From Chitinophaga pinensis (GTDB lineage Bacteria; Bacteroidota; Bacteroidia; UKL13-3): 64,000 bases of DNA. Shown here piece after piece: positions 54,915 to 63,146 of this stretch (position 1 is its first letter; each line of letters opens with the position of its first letter). The notes under the pieces are model-generated. The model did no database searches and was not told where the DNA came from. It saw only the letters and a list, made by a program, of their open reading frames with translations. The position numbers and the translations under genes were made by a program. Location: contig CAMARW010000001.1 of the NCBI GenBank assembly GCA_945860865.1, positions 262,154-326,153 of the forward strand, read 5' to 3'.

Positions 54915-55024
54915 TTTATTTCATTTTAAAGCTTACAAATAAACACAAGATTGCAAATACCTGAGCACATTGTTTCATGATTATTAAATTTTTGCAAAAT
55001 ATTCTATTATTGAATGCTAATTAA

Positions 55025-55513
55025 ATGAACATGAAAAGTTTTGAAATTGAAATAAAATGGGCCTTTATTTTTACTGCTATGGGCTTATTTTGGATGGTAC
55101 TTGAGCGCATATTTGGCCTACACGACATTCACATTGCCAAGCATGCAATTTATACCAATTTTGTAGCTATACCTGCTGTGGCTATCTATGTTTATGCACT
55201 ACTCGATAAAAAGAAAAATTACTACAAAGGCAAAATGAGCTATCGCCAAGGATTGGTTTCAGGCATTTTTTTATCAGTGGGAATTACAGTATTAACTCCC
55301 GTTAGTCAGTTAATTACAGCAACACTTATAACACCAAATTATTTTAACAATGTAATTGCTTATGTGGTAGAGCAAAAGCAGATGACACAAGAACAGGCCA
55401 TGGATTATTTTAACCTAAAAAGTTATATCATTCAATCTGTTTTTTTTGCACCGGTTATGGGCGTTATTACAAGTTTGATTGTTGCCTTTACGCTTAAATC
55501 GAAATCTATTTAA
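55025..55513 (+). CDS. DUF4199 membrane protein
   Basis: 162 residues with four membrane segments in the DUF4199 layout: IKWAFIFTAMGLFWMVLERIFG, IYTNFVAIPAVAIYVYALLD, MSYRQGLVSGIFLSVGITVLTPVSQ, and VFFAPVMGVITSLIVAFTL. MSYRQGLxSG and the VISP-like region are family marks. Function unknown. An ATG two codons in is an alternative start. Confidence 0.82.
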   Translation: MNMKSFEIEIKWAFIFTAMGLFWMVLERIFGLHDIHIAKHAIYTNFVAIPAVAIYVYALLDKKKNYYKGKMSYRQGLVSGIFLSVGITVLTPVSQLITATLITPNYFNNVIAYVVEQKQMTQEQAMDYFNLKSYIIQSVFFAPVMGVITSLIVAFTLKSKSI

Positions 55514-55748
55514 TTGCTTTTTAGCGATGATCTAGGCCTAGGTTTAATTAATAATTTTGGATTATATGTATTTTTTCTAAATGTTTAAATAAGACATTGT
55601 TCAACCCTATGGCCAAACCCTAACCATTGAATTCTTAGTTTAATGAATTTATTGCATGGTCATTAAGATTTATTTCCTTGTAAATTTTGCTTTCCCCTAA
55701 CTAAAACGCAAATTCGCATAATAAAATTATTTAAGAAATTAAGACAGC

Positions 55749-56579
55749 ATGGCGCTAGATCAGATAGAAGAAACCTCAACAGACGGGAAAGAAATGGGGT
55801 TTTTCGAACATATTGATGAGTTAAGAAAATACATTATTCGGTCTGTTATTGCTATTTTAGTTTGTGCCGTAGTCGTTTTTGTTAATAAGAGTCTTGTTTT
55901 TGATACCATTTTGTTTGGCCCAGCCCACACCAATTTTTGGACCTATGAGCAAATGTGTAAATTTTCCTATTGGCTTACAGATACCGATGCATATTGTGTT
56001 AAGGAAATGGGATTTGTTCTCTCCAATATCGACATTACAGGCCAATTTACGCAACACATATTTATTTCTTTCGTAGGGGGTTTTGTTATTTCTTTCCCTT
56101 TTGTATTATGGCAATTATGGTCGTTTATTAAACCAGCTTTAAGTAATAAAGAAATTACTTATGCACGTGGTTTTGTATTCTTTAGTTCAGCCTTATTTTT
56201 TATAGGGATACTATTCGGTTATTTCTTATTGTCTCCTCTTTCTATCAATTTTTTAGGATCGTATAGGGTGAGTGAGCTTGTTAGTAATGAAATTAACTTA
56301 GAGTCGTATATCTCGTTTTTAGCCACTACAACTTTTGCTTGCGGATTAATTTTTGAAATGCCTATGCTGGTCTATTTTTTGGCCAAACTAGGTATTTTAA
56401 CTAGTACTTTAATGCGCAAATACAGAAGATATGCCATTCTTATTATTCTTATTCTCTCTGGTATTTTAACCCCATCACCAGACATGGCGAGCCAAATTAT
56501 GATGGCTTTGCCACTTTATGGTTTGTATGAAATTAGTATTTTAGTGGCTAAAAAGGTAGAAGAAAATAAAAAATTGTAA
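55749..56579 (+). CDS. tatC: Sec-independent translocase subunit TatC
   Basis: 276 residues with six membrane segments. GFFEHIDELRKYIIRSVIAIL is the TatC N-terminal signature, followed by a long first periplasmic loop and GFVISFPFVLWQLWSFIKPALSNKEI, then FEMPMLVYFLAKLGILT and LILSGILTPSPDMASQIMMALPLYGLYEISI. It is the receptor core of twin-arginine export. TatA is not in the window. A 235-bp AT-rich promoter region precedes it and holds no other clear feature. Confidence 0.95.
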   Translation: MALDQIEETSTDGKEMGFFEHIDELRKYIIRSVIAILVCAVVVFVNKSLVFDTILFGPAHTNFWTYEQMCKFSYWLTDTDAYCVKEMGFVLSNIDITGQFTQHIFISFVGGFVISFPFVLWQLWSFIKPALSNKEITYARGFVFFSSALFFIGILFGYFLLSPLSINFLGSYRVSELVSNEINLESYISFLATTTFACGLIFEMPMLVYFLAKLGILTSTLMRKYRRYAILIILILSGILTPSPDMASQIMMALPLYGLYEISILVAKKVEENKKL

Positions 56580-56635
56580 AGCGATTGCTTCATTCAGAAT
56601 TATTTAGATATATTCGTAAATAAATATTTAAGACA

Positions 56636-57100
56636 ATGAAAATGATTAAATTTTTTGCTGTTGCATTAGCAGCAATTACCATGAGCTTAAGTGCTTGTAA
56701 GAAAGACGAAGCAACCCCAGCAACGCCTAAAATATCAGGAGCTTCTTTGTTAACCGGAAAAGATTGGAGAATTACTGCTGCAATTGTAACTAGTCCAGGA
56801 GGAACCATTGATGTATTTGCTACTTTTGATGCTTGTCAAAAAGACGATCTATTGGAATTTGTAGCTAATGGAACAATTTTAGAAAAAGAAGGCGCAACAA
56901 AATGCGATCCAGCAGATCCAGATACCGCACCAGGTGGATTTTGGGCTTTAATAGATAATGATACCAAACTAAGAATAATAGATGGAGATACTACTATTGC
57001 TGATGTTATAGAATTAACTGCCACTGCAATGAGACTTAGAATCTCAGAAAATGATAATGGAGCTGTTTATACTAACAATATAACATTTGTTAAAAACTAA
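56636..57100 (+). CDS. Lipocalin-like lipoprotein
   Basis: 154 residues with a lipoprotein signal (MSLSACKKDE, Cys at 21). The mature part LLTGKDWRITAAIVTSPGGTIDVFATFDACQKDDLLEFVANGTILEKEGATKCDPADP is typical of the small Bacteroidota lipocalin-like domain, with a conserved Cys pair (DAC.K and KCDP). No specific ligand can be named. An efficient terminator follows. Confidence 0.78.
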   Translation: MKMIKFFAVALAAITMSLSACKKDEATPATPKISGASLLTGKDWRITAAIVTSPGGTIDVFATFDACQKDDLLEFVANGTILEKEGATKCDPADPDTAPGGFWALIDNDTKLRIIDGDTTIADVIELTATAMRLRISENDNGAVYTNNITFVKN

Positions 57101-57120
57101 TTTTAATAACTAATTTTATA

Positions 57121-57152
57121 AAAAAGCCATCCAAATTTGAGGTGGCTTTTTT
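57121..57152 (+). terminator. Rho-independent terminator after the lipocalin-like gene
   Basis: AAAAAGCCATCC pairs with GGTGGCTTTTT with one bulged base, followed by further T residues. It lies about 20 bp after the stop and separates this gene from rpiB. Confidence 0.8.
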
Positions 57153-57181
57153 ATTTTATAGCTAGTCCCTAATTTTGACCA

Positions 57182-57613
57182 ATGAAAATAGCAATAGGTT
57201 GCGATCACGCTGGATTTGATTTTAAAGAAGCCATTAAGGCAACGCTTATGGCGCAAGGACATGATTTGTTTGATGCAGGTACCCACAGTTTAGATTCTAT
57301 GGATTACCCAGATACTGCGCATCCTGTGGCCATCAAGGTTGAGTCTGGTGATGCCCAGTTGGGTATTTTAATTTGTGGCAGTGCCAATGGTGTAGCTATG
57401 GTAGCCAACAAGCACCAAGGTGTAAGAGCAGCCATTTGCTGGGAAAACGAATTGAGCTTATTGGCCAGAACGCACAACGATGCCAATATTGTTTGTTTGC
57501 CCGCCCGTTTTATCTCTCTAGAGATAGCGCAACAAATTGTGCAAACTTTTATTAATACTGAATTTGAGGGTGGCCGACATGCCAACAGGGTAAATAAAAT
57601 TGCTTGTTGCTAA
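57182..57613 (+). CDS. rpiB: Ribose 5-phosphate isomerase B
   Basis: 143 residues of the RpiB/LacA family interconverting ribose 5-phosphate and ribulose 5-phosphate. MKIAIGCDHAGFDFKEAIK has the phosphate-binding CDHAG motif; LICGSANGVAMVANKHQGVRAA contains the catalytic Cys region. It is followed closely by the meaB-like gene and probably co-transcribed. Confidence 0.94.
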   Translation: MKIAIGCDHAGFDFKEAIKATLMAQGHDLFDAGTHSLDSMDYPDTAHPVAIKVESGDAQLGILICGSANGVAMVANKHQGVRAAICWENELSLLARTHNDANIVCLPARFISLEIAQQIVQTFINTEFEGGRHANRVNKIACC

Positions 57614-57619
57614 TTAAAC

Positions 57620-58519
57620 ATGCAATCACTTATAACAGGTATTCAAGCAGGTCATACCAGAACTTTAGCAAGATTTATCTCTTGGGTAGAAAACGATGTG
57701 CCGGGCTATGAAGAAGTGCTCACCCAGTTAAAATTTCATCCAACACCCATTGTTGGCATAACGGGTCCTCCGGGTGCTGGTAAAAGCACTTTAATCAATG
57801 CGCTGGTTGGCTTCTTGCTGAACCAAAACTTGCGGGTGGCCATTGTGGCAGTTGATCCAAGTTCACCCTTTAACAAGGGATCTTTAATGGGCGATAGGTT
57901 GCGTATGAGTGAACATTATTTGCATCCCAATTTGTTTATTCGCAGTATGGCTAGCAGAGGTAGCTTGGGGGGCTTAGCACCAAAGATATTTGAGGTTTGT
58001 GATGTGTTGCGTGCGGCCAATTTCGATTATATAATTATTGAAACCGTGGGTGTTGGGCAAAGCGAAGTAGAGATTGCAGCCCTCGCTGATACAACCGTTT
58101 TGGTTTTGGTACCAGAGGCTGGCGATGATATACAAACTATTAAAAGTGGTGTAATGGAAATTGCAGATATCTTTGTTTTAAACAAATCTGATAGGGATGG
58201 GGCTGCCATTTTTGAAAAGAATTTAAATGCTTTAGCTCACCAATATGCTAGTGAAGCATGGGAAAACCCAGTTATTAAAACAGTGGCTTCTCAAAATATA
58301 GGCTTGAGTTTGCTGATAGAACAAATTCAATTGCATCAAAACTTGGCTCATAAAGGAGATAAGAAACTTCTATTATTGTCTCAAAAAGCCATGATGTTAA
58401 TTAAAGCATTGCGCACCAAAGATATTTCTTTACCACACTTGGTAAGCGAGTTGGGTGAAGAAGCAAACAATTCTGATTTTAATTTGTATCGTTTTATAGA
58501 AAAGTATAGAATAGATTAA
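57620..58519 (+). CDS. meaB: MeaB-like G-protein chaperone of methylmalonyl-CoA mutase
   Basis: 299 residues. The G1 motif GITGPPGAGKSTLINAL, then VDPSSPFNKGSLMGDRLRM, ETVGVGQSEVEIA (G3) and VLNKSDRDGA (G4) are signatures of the ArgK/MeaB family. MeaB protects and loads B12-dependent methylmalonyl-CoA mutase. The mutase genes are not in the window. Expression with rpiB is suggested by the 6-bp gap. Confidence 0.93.
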   Translation: MQSLITGIQAGHTRTLARFISWVENDVPGYEEVLTQLKFHPTPIVGITGPPGAGKSTLINALVGFLLNQNLRVAIVAVDPSSPFNKGSLMGDRLRMSEHYLHPNLFIRSMASRGSLGGLAPKIFEVCDVLRAANFDYIIIETVGVGQSEVEIAALADTTVLVLVPEAGDDIQTIKSGVMEIADIFVLNKSDRDGAAIFEKNLNALAHQYASEAWENPVIKTVASQNIGLSLLIEQIQLHQNLAHKGDKKLLLLSQKAMMLIKALRTKDISLPHLVSELGEEANNSDFNLYRFIEKYRID

Positions 58520-58543
58520 TCTGCTTTTTGTTAATTAATACTC

Positions 58544-59119
58544 ATGAATATTGCCATTCTTTCTGGTTCGGCTCGAACCAATAATAATACACTAAGGGTT
58601 GCCAAAGCCATTGCCCGTTTAACAGAACTGGATCACAATGTGAAGCTTATTGATTTTCAACAATATGATATTCCTTTGATTGCACAGGGTGGTTTAAATC
58701 CAAATGAATTAAGTGTTTTTCAACAAGAATTGGTTCAGGCCATGGATTTTGCTCAGTTAATCATATTTGTTTCACCTGAATATAACTGGAGCACTACACC
58801 AGAAATTTTAAACATGCTTCATTTATTGCCAACTAAATCTTTTATTCATTTATTTGAAAACAAAGTTTTTTCTTTTGTTGGCGTTTCTACAGGCAAAGGT
58901 GGTAAAGCTCCAGCCTTACATTTAATGCAAATTGTAAATAAGGTGGTTAGTTTTGCTGATTTAGAATCTATTGTGGCTGCTAAAATATTTGAATCTCATT
59001 TTACCAAAGAGGTCTTAGATGCAGATGGGCAAAGTTTAGGAAACGAACTATATGATGCGGGCTTACAATCTTATGTAGATTATACCATGCAGATTACAAA
59101 GCGTTGGCAAAAGTTATAA
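58544..59119 (+). CDS. NADPH-dependent FMN reductase family protein
   Basis: 191 residues of a flavodoxin-like fold. ILSGSARTNNNTLRVAKAIA is the FMN phosphate-binding loop, and VSPEYNWSTTPEILNMLHLL is the second family motif. It probably reduces quinones, chromate or azo compounds with NAD(P)H. The exact substrate is unknown. Confidence 0.87.
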   Translation: MNIAILSGSARTNNNTLRVAKAIARLTELDHNVKLIDFQQYDIPLIAQGGLNPNELSVFQQELVQAMDFAQLIIFVSPEYNWSTTPEILNMLHLLPTKSFIHLFENKVFSFVGVSTGKGGKAPALHLMQIVNKVVSFADLESIVAAKIFESHFTKEVLDADGQSLGNELYDAGLQSYVDYTMQITKRWQKL

Positions 59120-59120
59120 A

Positions 59121-59612
59121 CTAGTTTTTTGCCAATGAAAAGTCTTCTATTCTAATTCCTGCAGCATAGATGGGAGATAAGGTGTCTTCGCGCATGTTTT
59201 GCTCAAGTTCTATTTTGTAAAGACCTTTTTGATTGAATCTCTTTTGTGTATAGATGGGAATTTGGAAATCAAATATATCTCCTAGGCCTTTACCTAACCA
59301 GTTTCCTCTATCATCAAGCAATATTAACTCCTTTCGTTCTTTACTGGATTGTAAGCTTGGGTTTGTTTGGTGCACCATCACAAAAAAGTTACTGTAGCGA
59401 TAATCGCTTCCTACACGTAAATTCACAAATACATTGTAGGTTTTGTTTGTATCTGTTATGTTAACATCAAAGGTGAGTTTATTTTTGAAATCCCAGTTTT
59501 GATCTGGAATACTTTGATTTTCGTCTATAATTTTAGCCTCATCACATGATTGAAATACTCCTAAAAACAGGATTATAGAGAGGAAAAGAAAAATAGGTTT
59601 GCAAAACTTCAT
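59121..59612 (-). CDS. gldH: Gliding motility lipoprotein GldH
   Basis: 163 residues with lipobox GVFQSCDEAK (Cys at 23). WDFKNKLTFDVNITDTNKTYNVFVNLRVGSDYRYSNFFVMVHQ and LLDDRGNWLGKGLGDIFDFQIPI are GldH motifs. GldH is a periplasmic-side lipoprotein needed for gliding in Flavobacterium johnsoniae. Its position directly after ricT and near holB matches the order seen in other Bacteroidota. It fits with the several T9SS substrates in the window. Confidence 0.9.
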   Translation of the reverse strand: MKFCKPIFLFLSIILFLGVFQSCDEAKIIDENQSIPDQNWDFKNKLTFDVNITDTNKTYNVFVNLRVGSDYRYSNFFVMVHQTNPSLQSSKERKELILLDDRGNWLGKGLGDIFDFQIPIYTQKRFNQKGLYKIELEQNMREDTLSPIYAAGIRIEDFSLAKN

Positions 59613-59615
59613 TAC

Positions 59616-60965
59616 TTAACTAGGATTCTGATTGTTTGTTTTTTCTTGGTTTGGGTTTCTATTTGGCCTGTTATTATGTTTGGGCCTATTAATAGGTCTA
59701 TTGGCCATAGATTTCTGATTGTTAGAAGGGATTTTAGGTTCTGTGGCTGCAATAGTTTTATTTTCTGCTGTTGCTAAATTTTGAGGACTGTTTTGGTTCG
59801 GTTTTGGTCCGTTAAAATTTGGGTTGTTTGTATTGCGCGACTTATTTTTATTTCTTTGGTTTGTGTTGCGTCTTCTATCTTTTTCGTCTAAACGTGTTAA
59901 ACTACCAATACCCATATCATTTTTAAATTCCAACTCTACTTTTTCTGGCTTCAATGATTTTTTTTCTTGCGCTTCTAGCACAGGAAACTCGCCTTTTTTA
60001 TTTAGTTCCTGAAATTCTCTAACTTCAGTTACCGTTAAGCTCAACCATTCTCCACCTATTTCTGTTTGGGGAGCAAACCACATTAAACGTTTTAAAATGT
60101 CGGTTTTAACCGATTTATAAACCTTATTTTCTGCAAAATTTAAAGTTACATAGTTTTCTGAAGGAAACTCTTTAACGGCCTCCATGTATGATTCTAGTTC
60201 GAAGTTTAGGCAGCATTTTAACTTTCCGCATTGCCCATTTAACTTCAGGGGATTTAAAGATAGGTTTTGATAACGAGCGGCATGCGTGCTTACAATTTTG
60301 AAATCTGTGAGCCATGTGCTACAACAAAGTTCTCTACCACAAGAGCCAATAGCACCTAATCTGGCAGCTTCTTGGCGGTAACCAATCTGGCGCATTTCAA
60401 TTCGTACTTTAAAACTCTCAGCTAATCTTTTAATCAATTCCCTAAAATCTACTCTTTCTTCGGCTGTGTAAAAGAAGGTAGCTTTTCTTCTATCTCCTTG
60501 ATATTCCACATCGCTAAGTTTCATGCTCAGCCCAAGCTCCATAGCAATGCTTCTTGCTTTGTACATTGTAGGCACCTCTAGTTCTTGATTTTCTTTAAAT
60601 TTGGCAATATCAGCTTCTGTAGCTTTACGCACAATTTTTCTAAAATCGGTATCATGTTCGCTGCGGTTATATTTTTTAAGTTGAAGTTTAACTAATTCAC
60701 CTTTTAAACTCACCTTTCCAATGTCGTAACCATTTTCTGCTTCCACAACCACAAACTCATTTGTAAAAAAATCTACCAATGAGCTTTTGTAAAATTCTTT
60801 ACGTGTGCCCTTAAACCTTACCTCCACAATATCGAAAGGTTTCATATGTGGAGGCAGATCCATCTCTGCCAACCAATCAAAGGTGTTTAATTTATTGCAA
60901 CCGCCCGAACTACATCCGCCGCTGCTGCACCCTCCACTACTACATCCACCAGATCCACAACCCAT
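59616..60965 (-). CDS. ricT: RicT/YaaT-like PSP1-domain protein with Cys-repeat N-terminus
   Basis: 449 residues. The core PSP1 domain includes FFYTAEERVDFRELIKRLAESFKVRIEMRQIGYRQEAARLG and GRELCCSTWL, with further Cys in GQCGKLKCCLNFEL. RicT/YaaT acts in mRNA processing (with RicA and RicF) and in [4Fe-4S] binding in Bacillus. The N-terminus is an unusual Gly/Ser/Cys repeat with Cys at every fifth position (3, 8, 13, 18, 23). The C-terminal 100 residues are Asn/Lys/Pro/Arg-rich and disordered, perhaps RNA-binding. holB lies 56 bp upstream on the same strand. Confidence 0.9.
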   Translation of the reverse strand: MGCGSGGCSSGGCSSGGCSSGGCNKLNTFDWLAEMDLPPHMKPFDIVEVRFKGTRKEFYKSSLVDFFTNEFVVVEAENGYDIGKVSLKGELVKLQLKKYNRSEHDTDFRKIVRKATEADIAKFKENQELEVPTMYKARSIAMELGLSMKLSDVEYQGDRRKATFFYTAEERVDFRELIKRLAESFKVRIEMRQIGYRQEAARLGAIGSCGRELCCSTWLTDFKIVSTHAARYQNLSLNPLKLNGQCGKLKCCLNFELESYMEAVKEFPSENYVTLNFAENKVYKSVKTDILKRLMWFAPQTEIGGEWLSLTVTEVREFQELNKKGEFPVLEAQEKKSLKPEKVELEFKNDMGIGSLTRLDEKDRRRNTNQRNKNKSRNTNNPNFNGPKPNQNSPQNLATAENKTIAATEPKIPSNNQKSMANRPINRPKHNNRPNRNPNQEKTNNQNPS

Positions 60966-61021
60966 ATATTTATTCTAATAATAGTTAATCAAATTTTATA
61001 TCCCAAATAGATATAATTTTA

Positions 61022-62146
61022 TTAAGAGGCAGCTTTTTGCGCCATCTTCAATTGTGTGCCAATATACAAAGAAAGATTTAAAAACAGGATTTTTAGATTT
61101 GCATTTCGTTCTACACCCACAATAGCATCATCCAAATTACTTAAAATATGGTCCAAATTTTTTTCATTTAAAAAGCTTGAAAACTTCACTAAAAACTGCT
61201 TTTCTGCTTCGTTTACCCGAATTAAATTAGGATCTCCGTATTTAATTAAAAATGCAGCACGTGTCATTTGAATGGTATACCCCAAAAAGTTTTTTACGTA
61301 TTCACGGCCTGTGCCAGCTATTTCATCTACCCATTTTTGAAGTTCGGCAACCTTTCCGCTGAAACAAAAGCGCATCCAACTGCTGTAACTATCAAAATAC
61401 CCATCTTGGTCTATGCTTATTAAACTTTGCGCATGGTTATAATCTCCATCTGCTAAGCGTGCAATATCGCTGGCTTTTTGGGGTAAACAATGGTGTATTT
61501 TTTCTAATGCTTCTGCAAGCTCTTCGTCTTTTAACTTCGGTATTTTGATGGTTTGTGCCCGCGAAAGTATAGTAGGTATCACTTTTTCAGTGTTATTGGC
61601 TACCAATATAATGAGCGTTCCTTCAGGTGGCTCTTCCAATAGTTTTAACAATATATTTCCACTTAAGTGCAAGTACTCTGGCAACCAAATAATTTGGGTT
61701 TTAAACTTGGCTTCGTAGCTTGTTAAACTTAATCTATTGATAATGTCTCTGCATTCTTCAGCTGTTATATTCCCTTGTTTGTTAGCATTGCTATCTATGG
61801 TTTGTAGCCATTGAAAATCGTTTATGTAAGGGTTATTCAAGAGAGCCTCTCGCCAATCTGCTAAAACTTCTTTGGTTTGTTTGTAGGGCGAAATAGTTGG
61901 CACAGTAAAATGTAAATCAGGATGAATTAGTTTTTGAAACTTAATGCAACTGCTGCATATACCGCAACTATCTTGCAGGCTTGGTTGTATACAATTTACA
62001 TATTGTGCGTAGGCTATCGCCAAGGCTAAATTGCCGCTGCCTTCGTTGCCTACAAAGAGTTGAGTGTGGCTAATCCTTCCGGTATTGGCCATTGCAATGA
62101 GCTTTTCTTTTATAAAGTTCTGACCTATTATTTGTTTAAATAGCAC
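61022..62146 (-). CDS. holB: DNA polymerase III delta' subunit (clamp loader)
   Basis: 374 residues of the clamp-loader family. The N-terminus MLFKQIIGQNFIKEKLIAMANTGRISHTQLFVGNEGSGN has a degenerate P-loop (lysine replaced by Asn39), as expected for delta'. The zinc module Cys are at 52, 61, 64 and 67. IIWLPEYLHLSGNILLKLLEEPPEGTLIILVANNTEKVIPTILSRAQTI is the delta' core with the SRC/SRA motif. First gene of the holB-ricT-gldH run. Confidence 0.92.
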   Translation of the reverse strand: MLFKQIIGQNFIKEKLIAMANTGRISHTQLFVGNEGSGNLALAIAYAQYVNCIQPSLQDSCGICSSCIKFQKLIHPDLHFTVPTISPYKQTKEVLADWREALLNNPYINDFQWLQTIDSNANKQGNITAEECRDIINRLSLTSYEAKFKTQIIWLPEYLHLSGNILLKLLEEPPEGTLIILVANNTEKVIPTILSRAQTIKIPKLKDEELAEALEKIHHCLPQKASDIARLADGDYNHAQSLISIDQDGYFDSYSSWMRFCFSGKVAELQKWVDEIAGTGREYVKNFLGYTIQMTRAAFLIKYGDPNLIRVNEAEKQFLVKFSSFLNEKNLDHILSNLDDAIVGVERNANLKILFLNLSLYIGTQLKMAQKAAS

Positions 62147-62232
62147 GTTTTATCTGTTTATGAGGCAAATTAATATTTTTATACAGAACATGAAGTAAAA
62201 TTCAATATATTTTTTTAATTTTGAAGCGTTAA

Positions 62233-62412
62233 ATGGGTAAAATATTATTTAAATGGAAACTAGGGAATCATTGTCCAAACTGTGGTTCTTGGGACTTAGA
62301 GCGGGTTCAACGCCCTTTTTGGATCAAAAGCATATTATTTTTTTTAGACTTCAAAACCTACTGGTGTAGAAAATGTTTTAATCTAATACATTGTTTTAAA
62401 AAACAGGATTAA
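62233..62412 (+). CDS. Small zinc-ribbon protein (59 aa)
   Basis: A 59-residue frame with the ATG at 62233. Two Cys pairs (C14-P-N-C17 and C45-R-K-C48) form a zinc-ribbon pattern, with a hydrophobic middle SILFFLDF. It has no family name that I recognise. The frame lies divergently from holB with 86 bp between starts and converges with the RhuM/ORF6N remnants. Short size makes it uncertain, but the paired CxxC motifs are unlikely to arise by chance. Confidence 0.6.
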   Translation: MGKILFKWKLGNHCPNCGSWDLERVQRPFWIKSILFFLDFKTYWCRKCFNLIHCFKKQD

Positions 62413-62426
62413 TTTTTTCTGCCAAC

Positions 62427-62645
62427 TCATAAGCTAATTTCTTTTAATATATTCTCTATTGAGCATTTCAGTAATTTTGAGAAAGCAAACCATTTTTTCT
62501 CAAGGTCTTTCAAGGAATCTCCTAAATGATAAACTTCTGTATTGTCTATAATCAGAAAACGATCATGACTTTTGGTAAAAAGTTGCAACCAAAAAAACAC
62601 CTTGGGTTGGTAGTTTATGGGAGTTAACTTGTAATTCAATTTGGC
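62427..62645 (-). pseudogene. C-terminal remnant of ORF6N-domain protein (PLD-like end)
   Basis: About 72 residues, stop to stop. The core SHDRFLIIDNTEVYHLGDSL, then KDLEKKWFAFSKL, matches the C-terminal end of Bacteroidota ORF6N-domain proteins. The whole ORF6N DNA-binding domain and middle are missing, and there is no good start codon (only TTG at 62639). It lies just downstream of a broken RhuM gene. It is a decayed fragment rather than a functional small gene. Confidence 0.6.
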
Positions 62646-62649
62646 TTAC

Positions 62650-63063
62650 TTATTCCGAAACAGCTTTTACACTATCCTCTATGCGGTTTATTCGGTAACC
62701 TTTCAATAAGTAATCTTTCAAAACCCTGTTGGCCCAAATACGGAATTGTGTGGCACGAGCTGAGTTTATCCTATATCCCACCGAAATAATAACATCTAGG
62801 TTGTAATATTCTACACGCTTAATTTAGCTTTTCCCCTTTAAAGCGCCGTGTTGTGTGGTTGTAGCAAAATTTGCGACAACCACTTCTTTTGCTAATTCAC
62901 CATCCGAGAAAATATTATTGATATGCTTTCCAATAGTTTTTATATCTCTTCCAAAAAGTAAAGCCAATTGCTGTCGGTTTAACCAAACAGTTTCCTTATC
63001 TAAACACACTTCAATTCGTTTATTTAATTCCACTGTTTGGTATAATAAAATTTCATTGTTCAT
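62650..63063 (-). pseudogene. RhuM-family gene with internal stop
   Basis: The ATG at 63063 opens a typical RhuM N-terminus (MNNEILLYQTVELNKRIEVC, then TVWLNRQQLALLFGRDIKTIGKHINNIFSDGEL). After ALKGKS the frame meets TAA (about 62826), then continues in the same frame with IKRVEYYNLDVIISVGYRINSARATQFRIWANRVLKDYLLKGY, the next part of the family. It stops again at 62650. An intact RhuM has about 300-350 residues, so this copy has a nonsense change and lacks its C-terminal half. Confidence 0.8.
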
Positions 63064-63146
63064 ATCCTTCTGATCTAAATATGAATGAGCATTGGTAGGT
63101 TTTTAACTATAAAATCTTTCCAAACTTTACCCATTTATTATGCATC

